A stretch of 15,976 bases of DNA from NCBI GenBank assembly GCA_900551095.1, contig URUJ01000015.1, positions 1 to 15,976 on the forward strand, in the 5' to 3' direction. The notes beneath the pieces were generated by a model, which was given only the letters and a program-made list of their open reading frames with translations, was not told where the DNA came from and searched no databases. Positions 6,790 through 13,831 of the stretch are shown here, piece after piece. How positions within the stretch are numbered: the first letter of the stretch is position 1; each line of letters begins with the position of its first letter. A program made the position numbers and the translations under genes. This DNA comes from an uncultured Anaerococcus sp. (GTDB lineage Bacteria > Bacillota > Clostridia > Tissierellales > Peptoniphilaceae).

Positions 6790-7683
6790 ATGACTGATTT
6801 TATACTAAGTGCAACTTCTTCTGTCGATCTTTCAATAGAAGAATTATATAAAGAAGATATCAAATGGATTGGCTATACTTATCGAGTAGATGATAAGGAA
6901 CACATAGATGATTTAGGTAAAACTATGTCACTAAATGATTTTTATGAAAAAATGATTAATGGAGCAAGTGTATCTACTAGTCAAATAACATTTGTCAGAT
7001 ATATGGAATATTTTGAGTCTTTGTTAAAAGAAGGAAAAGACATTCTCCATGTATGTTTATCCTCTGGGATAACTGGTGAATACCAACAAGCTCTTATGGC
7101 AAAAAAAGAGCTAGAAGAAAAATATCCTGAAAGAAAAATATTTGTTCTTGATAGTCTTGTAGGAACAGCTGGTCAAGGCATGATTGTTCTGGCATTAAAT
7201 GAGTTAAGAAAAGAAGGTAAATCAATCGATGAAGTCTATGAATGGGGCATGAACAATAGGCTAAAGATGAATACAATGATATTTACTACTGATTTAACTT
7301 ATTTAGTTAGAGGTGGTAGGTTATCAAAAGCTGCTGGTTCTTTTGGCAATCTTTTAAACATTTGTCCTATTATTGAATTTAATATAAACGGAGCTTTGGT
7401 TGTTAAAGACAAAATCAGAACAAAGAAAAAAGCCATGAAAGCTTTGGTCAATATTATAAGAAACAATCTAATTGAAGATTTTGATACCAGAAACGAAATT
7501 TATGTGATTCATACCCATGCTTATGAAGATGCATTAGAACTACAAAAAATGTTAAGTAAAAAACTTAGTGATTATAAAGGCGAGATCAAAATTTCTGAAA
7601 TAGGAACTACTATTGGTTCACATCTAGGACCTGGATCAGTTGGCTTGGCATTTTGGAGTAAAACAAGAAATACACAAGGATAG
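6790..7683 (+). CDS. DegV family fatty-acid-binding protein
   Basis: This 297-residue cytoplasmic protein is of the DegV/FakB type. Such proteins bind a long-chain fatty acid; FakB members present it to the kinase FakA, which makes acyl-phosphate for phospholipid synthesis. Family marks are STSQ (62-65), the CLSSGITGEY loop (89-98), FTTDLTYLVRGGRLSK and the C-terminal SHLGPGSVGLAFW. The very N-terminal strand reads FILSATSSVDL, lacking the Asp of the common TDS start. Many Gram-positives carry several DegV paralogues, so the ligand and partner kinase are open, and no fakA lies in this window. A terminator begins inside the last codons, so transcription stops almost immediately after the gene. 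Confidence 0.92.
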   Translation: MTDFILSATSSVDLSIEELYKEDIKWIGYTYRVDDKEHIDDLGKTMSLNDFYEKMINGASVSTSQITFVRYMEYFESLLKEGKDILHVCLSSGITGEYQQALMAKKELEEKYPERKIFVLDSLVGTAGQGMIVLALNELRKEGKSIDEVYEWGMNNRLKMNTMIFTTDLTYLVRGGRLSKAAGSFGNLLNICPIIEFNINGALVVKDKIRTKKKAMKALVNIIRNNLIEDFDTRNEIYVIHTHAYEDALELQKMLSKKLSDYKGEIKISEIGTTIGSHLGPGSVGLAFWSKTRNTQG

Positions 7684-7707
7684 TCGTTAAATCGGCTTCC
7701 TTTTTTT
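7676..7707 (+). terminator. Terminator overlapping the degV stop codon
   Basis: The arm 7676-7686 pairs with 7693-7702 (10 bp with one bulged T at 7681 and one G-T pair) around the loop TTAAAT (7687-7692). Seven T follow (7701-7707). The 5' arm contains the last degV codons and its stop (7681-7683). The T run ends 12 bases before the trmB start. Confidence 0.85.
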
Positions 7708-7719
7708 ATGAGGTAATAT

Positions 7720-8346
7720 ATGAGATTAAGACACAAACCACACGCTATTCCTACAATGCAGGAAAGTGATTACATACTATTTGATCCAGAAAATTATAAA
7801 GGTTCTTGGAAGAAATTATTTAATAATGAAAATAAAATTGAACTAGAAATAGGAGCTGGTAAGGGAGATTTTATTGTACAAAAAGCTCTAAAGGATAAAG
7901 ATACAAATTTCTTAGCTCTTGAGATGAACACAAATGCTTTCGTATCTGCATGCAAAAAAATTGAAGAAGAAGAGCTTTCAAATGTTTATGGAATTGTAGG
8001 TAAGGCCGAAGAATTGCTAGATATGTTTGACGAAGGCGAAATTTCAAAGATATATTTAAATTTTTCGACTCCTTGGCCTAAAAAACGCCATAACAAAAGA
8101 AGACTATCTCATGAAAATTTCTTAAAATTATATGAAGTGATTTGTAAAAATGGTGCAGAGATAGAATTGAAAACTGATAACGAAGATTTTTTTGAAGGAA
8201 GTCTATCATATATGGAAGATTTTGGAATGGAGATTGTAAAGGTAGATAGAAATCTTTTAGAAGAAGAATCAATAGTTACAGAATATGAAAGAAAATTTAG
8301 GGATAGAGAAATGCCTATTTATTATTTAAAGGCAAAATTCAAATAG
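7720..8346 (+). CDS. trmB: tRNA (guanine-N7-)-methyltransferase TrmB
   Basis: This 208-residue SAM-dependent enzyme forms 7-methylguanosine at position 46 of tRNA variable loops. The SAM motif EIGAGKGDF (43-51), Glu68 at the end of strand 2, PWPKKRHNKRR (118-128), Asp153 in LKTDN and TEYE (187-190) are all as expected, and length is normal. The motif usually written NFSDPWP reads NFSTPWP here: Thr117 (codon ACT, 8068-8070) replaces a residue that is Asp in almost all family members and has been tied to substrate binding or catalysis. The rest of the active site is intact, so I expect the gene to be functional or recently altered. GAGG (7710-7713) is the ribosome site. No promoter is obvious between the degV terminator and the start, so transcription depends on readthrough or a promoter inside degV. 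Confidence 0.93.
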   Translation: MRLRHKPHAIPTMQESDYILFDPENYKGSWKKLFNNENKIELEIGAGKGDFIVQKALKDKDTNFLALEMNTNAFVSACKKIEEEELSNVYGIVGKAEELLDMFDEGEISKIYLNFSTPWPKKRHNKRRLSHENFLKLYEVICKNGAEIELKTDNEDFFEGSLSYMEDFGMEIVKVDRNLLEEESIVTEYERKFRDREMPIYYLKAKFK

Positions 8347-8400
8347 CATTAATATAAAAACAAAGTACAGTTTAAGTAAATAAAAAAATAGGGAGAATAA

Positions 8401-8997
8401 ATGAAGAAAACTAAGAAATGGATTTTAAGACTCCTAGCAATAATTGTTATAGTTTTTGTTTCGTATTTTTTTGGAATGAAAGGCGGAGTGTTTAATTCAG
8501 AAACAAATATATCATCAGATATAATCAAAAATCAAATTTTATCAGTAAAGGAGTTAACAACACTCAAATACAAGTACACAAATGTTGGCTCTTTCGAAAA
8601 CCAAGCAGAATTTTATGGAATGAAACTTCCTTTTACCCAAAAGAAATTTATTATTTCATACGATGGGGAAGTAAATGCTGGAATTAACCTAGAAGAAGCA
8701 GAAGTTACTATAAACAAAGAGGATAAAAAAGTAAGTATTAAAATCCCTAAAGCAGAAATTTTAAACCATGTTATAGATGAAGATTCTCTAACAATATTTG
8801 ATGAGAAAAATTCTATTTTTAACCAATTGGAAGTAAAAGATTTTTCTGATTTTAGGAAAGATGAGATGAAAAAAGTTGAAAAAGACCTTGAAGAGAAGGG
8901 ATTTTTGGAAGAAGCAGACCAGAAAACAAAGGATGCTATAGTAGAAATTTTAAAAATAAATCCACTTCTTGAAGAATATGAAATTAAATTTAACTAA
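8401..8997 (+). CDS. DUF4230 domain protein, membrane-anchored
   Basis: This 198-residue protein has a basic start and one hydrophobic helix (about 8-27) that acts as signal anchor, leaving the rest outside the membrane. The body matches the DUF4230 pattern: a segment reading IKNQILSVKELTTLKYKYTN, then YDGEVNAGINLEEAEV, then a strand with IKIPKAEIL, then an acidic, helical C-terminal part. The family is widespread in Firmicutes and Bacteroidetes, and its role is unknown to me. The ribosome site is GGGAG (8391-8395). It sits 54 bases after trmB, with no terminator between them, so it may be cotranscribed. It ends at a strong hairpin shared with a convergent gene. Confidence 0.85.
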   Translation: MKKTKKWILRLLAIIVIVFVSYFFGMKGGVFNSETNISSDIIKNQILSVKELTTLKYKYTNVGSFENQAEFYGMKLPFTQKKFIISYDGEVNAGINLEEAEVTINKEDKKVSIKIPKAEILNHVIDEDSLTIFDEKNSIFNQLEVKDFSDFRKDEMKKVEKDLEEKGFLEEADQKTKDAIVEILKINPLLEEYEIKFN

Positions 8998-9000
8998 ATT

Positions 9001-9024
9001 AAGCTAGGCAGTTGCCTAGCTTTT
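9001..9024. terminator. Terminator between convergent genes
   Basis: AAGCTAGGC (9001-9009) pairs perfectly with GCCTAGCTT (9014-9022), loop AGTT, followed by a short T run (9021-9024). It lies just after the DUF4230 stop and overlaps the stop codon of the convergent DUF1624 gene. Sequence beyond the other arm is moderately T-rich on the minus strand, so it could serve both. Confidence 0.82.
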
Positions 9025-9730
9025 ATAGTGTAAAATTATATATAAATGTAACTAAAGGGTAAAGAATTATTTGGTGAGATAAATAAATTAATAGTGAATG
9101 TCTACCTATTTTGGCAAGGAAGTTGTCATTGGTGTCAAAATTATAAAAGTTTTTAGCTAGTAAAAATTTTCCAAGGGATAAACCTGCCAAGAAAGCAAAA
9201 ATCCAAGGTATCATAGGGAAATAGTCATTTGATAAAAATCCATATGATGGAAATCCTAATGGAAATAAATTTAAATCGTAAAGTTTTTCAAAAAAACTAT
9301 ATCTTGATAAAAAACCAGCTGGAATTTTATAAGAAAAGCTAAAGGCAAGTAAAAACAATGGCCAAAGCTTAGGATTTATTTTATCTTTAAGTAATCCTCC
9401 TATTATCATTGATAAACCTAGTCCGTTCAAGACTCCCCAAATTATTAGTTGTTCTCGTGCGAAAAAATAAGTGATAATTGTGATCGAAAAGCCTATTATA
9501 TTGGTAATTATTCCTCTTTTTATATTTTTTTTAGAACTTAGGAAGTTAGAAGTTATTCCCGATATCATAAAAAAAGACATGGCTATTGAGAGTTGCCAAA
9601 TTTTGTTAAAGACGGTTCCATCATAAAAATCTAATGGCCAGTAATAGTTTATATTGTATAATAAGTGAAAGAGAACCATTGAAATTATAGTAAGTCCTCT
9701 AAAAGTATCGATTATTTGTATTCTTTTCAT
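9023..9730 (-). CDS. DUF1624 / HGSNAT-like membrane protein
   Basis: This 235-residue membrane protein has about seven hydrophobic segments. It starts RIQIIDTFRGLTIISMVLFH (3-22), the hallmark of the heparan-alpha-glucosaminide N-acetyltransferase-like catalytic domain, with Asp8, Arg11 and His22. It also shows FFMISGIT (53-60), a WGVLNGLG segment (98-105), FPMIPWIFAFLAG (171-183) and a closing GRHSLLIYLSHQ (209-220). Eukaryotic relatives move acetyl groups across the membrane onto sugars. Bacterial members are mostly uncharacterised, and transfer of an acyl group to a cell-envelope sugar is only an inference. It is shorter than eukaryotic HGSNAT but usual for the bacterial DUF1624 form. The ribosome site AAGAGGAG lies upstream on the minus strand. 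Confidence 0.85.
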   Translation of the reverse strand: MKRIQIIDTFRGLTIISMVLFHLLYNINYYWPLDFYDGTVFNKIWQLSIAMSFFMISGITSNFLSSKKNIKRGIITNIIGFSITIITYFFAREQLIIWGVLNGLGLSMIIGGLLKDKINPKLWPLFLLAFSFSYKIPAGFLSRYSFFEKLYDLNLFPLGFPSYGFLSNDYFPMIPWIFAFLAGLSLGKFLLAKNFYNFDTNDNFLAKIGRHSLLIYLSHQIILYPLVTFIYNFTL

Positions 9731-9746
9731 AAAAACTCCTCTTCTT

Positions 9747-9755
9747 ATTATAACA
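9747..9755 (-). promoter_or_regulatory. Extended -10 promoter of the DUF1624 gene
   Basis: On the minus strand TGTTATAAT (positions 9755 down to 9747) is a perfect extended -10 (TGnTATAAT), about 17 bases from the start codon. No good -35 is visible, which extended -10 promoters can tolerate. Confidence 0.6.
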
Positions 9756-9757
9756 TA

Positions 9758-9766
9758 TGGTAAAAT
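9758..9766 (+). promoter_or_regulatory. Candidate extended -10 promoter of folC
   Basis: TGGTAAAAT (9758-9766) fits TGnTATAAT with one mismatch and lies 25 bases before the folC ATG. The first T is shared with CATATG (9754-9759), which also contains part of the opposing promoter. No -35 of quality is present. Confidence 0.45.
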
Positions 9767-9791
9767 AATCTTATAAAGTTTTGGAGGAAAT

Positions 9792-11066
9792 ATGAAAAAT
9801 TTTGATGATTATTTAGATTATTTATATGGTAGAGGTTCTTCTGGAGGAGATCATACCCTTAAAAATATTAGAAAGGTGATGGAGGTTTTTGATAATCCTC
9901 AGGATAAAATAAAAGTAATTCATGTTGCAGGTACTAATGGAAAGGGCTCTACAGCAAAAATGATAGCAAAAGCTCTTTCTAAAAAGGTAAAATGTGGGAT
10001 TTTTACCTCTCCATATATGGTAAAAATAAACGAAGAAATTTCTATAAATGGTACTGACATTAGTGATGATGATTTTTGTAGGCTCATAGATAGGGTTAGA
10101 CCTGTAGCAGAAAAATTTGACCAAGAAGGTTTTCACATAACATATTTTGAGTTTCTTACAGCAATGGTTTACCTTTATTTTTATGAGAAAAACGTTGATG
10201 TGGCAGTAATAGAAGTGGGACTTGGGGGCAGTCTTGATTCTACAAATATCATAAAAAGTCCACTAGCATCAGTAATTTGCTCTATATCGCTAGACCATAT
10301 GAATGTATTGGGGTCAACAATTCAAGAAATTGCAGCAAATAAGGCTGGGATTATTAAGAAAAATCGCCCTGTTTTTGTTTATCCACAAACAAAAAACGAA
10401 GCTTTTGAGGTTATAAAAGATAAGGCAATTGATGAAAATGCAAAATTGTATAGTTTGAAAAAAAGTGATATAAATATCAAAGAAATTTCAAACGTTGGAA
10501 ATATTTTTGATTATAAGTCTTATAAAGATATAAAAACAAGCCTCAGGGGAAAACATCAAATTTACAATGCAGGGCTTGCTGTAATGGTTTTAGATTATTT
10601 TAATGAAGACTTTAATTTAAGTAGTGAAGATATAAAAAGTGGAATATTTGAAACTTATAATCCTGGTAGACTTGATTTAGTAAGCACAAATCCGAAAGTA
10701 TTGCTAGATGGCTCTCATAACAAAGAGTCAATAGATGCGCTTTTAGAAAGTCTTGAAAATTTTGACTATGATAGGTTAATCGTTGGTTTTTCTATTCTTA
10801 AAGATAAGGACCACAAGGATATAATTAGAAAAATAGCAAGCCTCTCAGATAAGTTTATAATCACTCATATTGATGACAATCCAAGGGCTATGGATGTAAA
10901 AGATATTGAAAAAGAAGCTGTGGAGTTTGCGTCTGACATCGTTATTATTAAAGATAACAAAGATGCGTATAAATCTTCTATAAAAGAAGCTAGAGATACA
11001 GATTTAGTACTTTGGTGCGGATCCTTATATTTAGTTGGGAAAATATTATCATTTGTTAAAAACTAA
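9792..11066 (+). CDS. folC: Folylpolyglutamate synthase / dihydrofolate synthase FolC
   Basis: This 424-residue Mur-ligase-family enzyme adds glutamate to dihydropteroate and/or to folates, which retains the cofactors in the cell. Visible marks are the P-loop GTNGKGS (47-53), FTSPYMVKINEEISING (71-87, folate loop), TYFEFLTAM (117-125), VIEVGLGGSLDSTN (139-152), SLDHMNVLG (166-174, His169), the carbamylated-Lys region NKAGII (183-188), PGRLD (291-295) and LLDGSHN (304-310, usually DGAHN). Length is normal. Whether it has both activities cannot be read here; no folP or folK neighbour supports the dihydrofolate synthase role. GGAGG (9783-9787) lies four bases before the ATG. There is no clear terminator downstream. 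Confidence 0.93.
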   Translation: MKNFDDYLDYLYGRGSSGGDHTLKNIRKVMEVFDNPQDKIKVIHVAGTNGKGSTAKMIAKALSKKVKCGIFTSPYMVKINEEISINGTDISDDDFCRLIDRVRPVAEKFDQEGFHITYFEFLTAMVYLYFYEKNVDVAVIEVGLGGSLDSTNIIKSPLASVICSISLDHMNVLGSTIQEIAANKAGIIKKNRPVFVYPQTKNEAFEVIKDKAIDENAKLYSLKKSDINIKEISNVGNIFDYKSYKDIKTSLRGKHQIYNAGLAVMVLDYFNEDFNLSSEDIKSGIFETYNPGRLDLVSTNPKVLLDGSHNKESIDALLESLENFDYDRLIVGFSILKDKDHKDIIRKIASLSDKFIITHIDDNPRAMDVKDIEKEAVEFASDIVIIKDNKDAYKSSIKEARDTDLVLWCGSLYLVGKILSFVKN

Positions 11067-11079
11067 ATTATAAATAAAC

Positions 11080-11108
11080 TAGACAAGAATCTCTAAATAT
11101 TATAAAAT
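11080..11108 (+). promoter_or_regulatory. Promoter of the BMP-type ABC operon
   Basis: TAGACA (11080-11085) lies 17 bases from TAAAAT (11103-11108), each matching consensus at five of six positions. Start near 11115 gives a leader of about 27 bases, too short for a purine riboswitch. Confidence 0.65.
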
Positions 11109-11141
11109 AGAAGCAAGTAACACATAAATTAAGGGGGATAT

Positions 11142-12212
11142 ATGAAAATTAAAAAAATTATGACAGGTGCTTTTGCACTAGCCATGGCAGTAAGTCTTGC
11201 TGCTTGTGGCGGAAATAAAGAAGGTACAAAAGAAGAAGGTAAAAAGGGAGATGATGCTGGCGAAGCACAAGTATCAGCAACAATGATTACCGATGAAGGC
11301 GGTATTAACGATAAGTCATTTAACCAATCATCTTACGAAGGTTTAACAGCCTATCAAGAAGAAGGTAAGATTAAATTTGATTACATTGAATCACATAAGA
11401 AAACAGATTATCAACCAAATCTAGAAAGTGCTCTAGATAGTGAATCAGATATTATCTTTACTGTTGGTTATGCTCTTTATAATGACACAGCTAAGGCAGC
11501 TGATGCTAACCCAGATCAAAAATATGCTATAATTGATAACGCAAATATTGATGGTAAAGAAAACCTTGTTGGTATTACCTTTGCTGATAACGAAAACTCT
11601 TTCTTAGTTGGATATATTGCTGGTATGAAATCAGAATCTAATAATGTTGGATTTGTTGGCGGCCAAAAATCTGACGTAATAGATAGGTTTGAATACGGCT
11701 ATAGAGCTGGTGTTAAACAAGCAGCCAAAGAAAAAGGAGTTGATATAGAAGTTCAAGTTCAATATGCAAACTCTTTTTCTGACCAAGCAGCTGGTAAAAA
11801 TATAGCTAATCAAATGTACCAAAACGGTGCTGACGTAGTCTTCCACGCAGCAGGTGGTGTTGGTATTGGTGTATTTGAAGCAGCTAAAGAAAATGACAAA
11901 TACGTAATCGGTGTAGATCGTGACCAAAAAGACGAAGCTCCTGACCATATCTTAGCTTCAACAATAAAAGGTGTTGGAAGAGCTGTTCAATTAACACTTG
12001 ACGATCTTATAGATGGTAAATACGCTGGCGGTGAAACTGTTGCATACCACTTAAAAGATGGTGAAGCATTAGGCATTGCTTACGGTGATAACGACCTTGT
12101 AGACAAAGAAGTAAAAGACAAGGTAGAAGAATTAAGAAAACAAATTATTGATGGTGAAATAGAAGTACCTCAAAATGAGGAAGAATTTAAATCAATGGGA
12201 TATGAAGATTAA
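11142..12212 (+). CDS. BMP-family substrate-binding lipoprotein (nucleoside type)
   Basis: This 356-residue lipoprotein has a signal peptide with basic start, hydrophobic core and lipobox LAAC (19-22), so the mature protein is attached through Cys22. A Lys/Glu/Gly-rich linker (24-41) follows, then the BMP/PnrA-like periplasmic-binding fold. Marks are the ITDEGGINDKSFNQ motif (49-62), GYALYNDTAKAA, VGFVGGQKSDVIDRFEYGYRAG and HAAGGVGIGVFEAA. Characterised relatives (PnrA of Treponema, NupN of Bacillus) bind purine or other nucleosides, so nucleoside uptake is the likely role. The exact ligand is inferred. GGGGG (11133-11137) is the ribosome site. It is the first gene of a four-gene importer operon, and a hairpin directly after it should make it the most expressed member. 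Confidence 0.93.
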   Translation: MKIKKIMTGAFALAMAVSLAACGGNKEGTKEEGKKGDDAGEAQVSATMITDEGGINDKSFNQSSYEGLTAYQEEGKIKFDYIESHKKTDYQPNLESALDSESDIIFTVGYALYNDTAKAADANPDQKYAIIDNANIDGKENLVGITFADNENSFLVGYIAGMKSESNNVGFVGGQKSDVIDRFEYGYRAGVKQAAKEKGVDIEVQVQYANSFSDQAAGKNIANQMYQNGADVVFHAAGGVGIGVFEAAKENDKYVIGVDRDQKDEAPDHILASTIKGVGRAVQLTLDDLIDGKYAGGETVAYHLKDGEALGIAYGDNDLVDKEVKDKVEELRKQIIDGEIEVPQNEEEFKSMGYED

Positions 12213-12242
12213 TATTCTTATATAATATTTAAAGTCAATATT

Positions 12243-12278
12243 CTAAAAAAGAGTAGGCTGTGTTCTACTCTTTTTTAG
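12243..12278 (+). terminator. Intra-operon terminator or attenuator hairpin
   Basis: A perfect 14-bp stem (12243-12256 with 12265-12278) encloses the loop GCTGTGTT. The 3' arm ends in six T then AG. It lies between the lipoprotein gene and the ATPase gene, where partial termination or 3'-end protection commonly raises the binding protein over the rest of the transporter. Confidence 0.75.
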
Positions 12279-12301
12279 TCAGAGTTAAGAAGTGAGGAAA
12301 T

Positions 12302-13831
12302 ATGGATAAATATTTTGATCAAGATCCTGTTATAAGTATGAAAAATATCCATAAGAGTTTTGGCGACAAAAAAGTATTGAAGGGAGTTGATTTTGATCTT
12401 CACAAATGTGAAGTTCACGCACTTTTAGGAGAAAATGGTGCTGGTAAAACTACTTTGATGAACATACTATATGGTATGTTTGGCCAAAGTGATGGACAAA
12501 TATTTATTAAAGGAGAAGAAATAATCAATAATTCACCTAAAAAAGCGATTTCCATGGGTGTCGGTATGGTTCACCAGCACTTTATGCTAATAGAGCCTTT
12601 TACAGTTACAGAAAATATCATTCTTGGCTATGAAGGCACAAAGGGAATTTTTATTGATAGAAAAAAAGCCAGAGAAGATATCAAAAACCTATCTGAAGAA
12701 TATGGTTTATATATTGACCCGGATAGCAAGGTAGAAGATATATCTGTTGGACAACAACAAAGAGTTGAAATATTAAAAGCCCTTTACCATGGAGCTGATG
12801 TATTGATATTTGATGAGCCAACAGCAGTATTGACTCCCCAAGAGATAGAGGAATTTATTGAAATTGTTGAAAAACTAACAAATCTAGGCAAGTCAATTAT
12901 TATAATAACCCATAAACTTGATGAAATAAAGGCTATGGCTGACACCTGCACTATTATAAGACGCGGTGAATATATCGACAAGGTTAAAGTAAGCGAAGTT
13001 GATGAAAATATTCTAGCTGAGAAAATGGTTGGTAGGGATGTTTCTTTTAACGTAAAAAAAGAAGACGTTAAGTTAGGTGAAGAAGTCCTGAAAATAGAAA
13101 ATCTTTGGGTTAAGGATAACAGAAAAATAGATAAAGTCAAAGGATTAAATTTATCTCTTAGAAAAGGAGAAATCCTCGGTATAGCAGGCGTTGATGGAAA
13201 CGGTCAATCTGAACTTATTGATGCAATTTATGGAATGAGGAAAGTCGAAAAAGGCACGGTCACTTTTAAGGGAGTTGATATCACTGATAAAAAACCTAGA
13301 GAGATTCTAGATATGCGTATGACTCAAATTCCTGAAGATAGGCAAAAAAGAGGGCTTGTACTTGAATATTCAATAAAAGATAACCTTATTCTTGAAAGCG
13401 TAGATAAAGAAAATTTCTCTAAAAATGGAATCCTTGATTTTAATAAAATTGATAAAAATGCCGATGATTTAATTGATAAGTTTGATATAAGGCCAAGGGA
13501 TAAAGAGGAACTTGCAGGATCTCTGTCAGGTGGTAACCAACAGAAGGTAATTATAGCAAGAGAAATCTCATCAAATCCAGATTTACTAATAGCAGCCCAA
13601 CCGACTAGAGGACTTGATGTTGGAGCTATTGAGTTTATTCACCAATATCTAGTAGAGCTTAGAAACCAAGGAAAAGCTGTTCTATTAATAAGCTTCCAAC
13701 TAGATGAGGTAATGGATTTATCTGATAGGATAGCAGTAATTTATGATGGAAAAATCGTTGGTGAACTTAATCCAAAAGAAACTGACGAATTTGAAATAGG
13801 TAGATTAATGGCAGGAGGTACTAATGACTGA
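12302..13831 (+). CDS. ABC transporter double ATPase (NupO-like)
   Basis: This 509-residue cytoplasmic protein has two fused nucleotide-binding domains and energises the importer. Domain 1 is complete: Walker A GENGAGKTT (43-51), Q-loop HQHF (91-94), signature SVGQQQ (148-153), Walker B VLIFDE (167-172) and H-loop His204. Domain 2 has Walker A GVDGNGQSE (296-304), without the GK[ST] core, signature LSGGNQQ (408-414) and Walker B LLIAAQP (428-434) with Gln in place of the catalytic Glu. This asymmetry is usual in the sugar/nucleoside subfamily (RbsA, NupO), so only one site is likely to hydrolyse ATP. GAGG (12294-12297) is the ribosome site. Its end overlaps the first permease gene by 8 bases, with AGGAGG (13813-13818) inside its 3' end. 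Confidence 0.94.
   Translation: MDKYFDQDPVISMKNIHKSFGDKKVLKGVDFDLHKCEVHALLGENGAGKTTLMNILYGMFGQSDGQIFIKGEEIINNSPKKAISMGVGMVHQHFMLIEPFTVTENIILGYEGTKGIFIDRKKAREDIKNLSEEYGLYIDPDSKVEDISVGQQQRVEILKALYHGADVLIFDEPTAVLTPQEIEEFIEIVEKLTNLGKSIIIITHKLDEIKAMADTCTIIRRGEYIDKVKVSEVDENILAEKMVGRDVSFNVKKEDVKLGEEVLKIENLWVKDNRKIDKVKGLNLSLRKGEILGIAGVDGNGQSELIDAIYGMRKVEKGTVTFKGVDITDKKPREILDMRMTQIPEDRQKRGLVLEYSIKDNLILESVDKENFSKNGILDFNKIDKNADDLIDKFDIRPRDKEELAGSLSGGNQQKVIIAREISSNPDLLIAAQPTRGLDVGAIEFIHQYLVELRNQGKAVLLISFQLDEVMDLSDRIAVIYDGKIVGELNPKETDEFEIGRLMAGGTND

Noticed and set aside
11067..11141. Purine riboswitch upstream of the nucleoside-type importer
   Set aside because: The likely promoter leaves a leader of only about 27 bases, too short for the aptamer, and no matching conserved loops are visible.
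12784..13140. Minus-strand open frame inside the ATPase gene, and similar antisense frames elsewhere
   Set aside because: These lie opposite strongly conserved coding sequence, have no ribosome sites and show unnatural composition, so they are shadows of real genes.
13161..13831. Degenerate second ATPase site as a sign of gene decay
   Set aside because: Loss of the Walker A Lys and Gln in place of Glu in Walker B of domain 2 are normal for the RbsA/NupO-type double ATPases.
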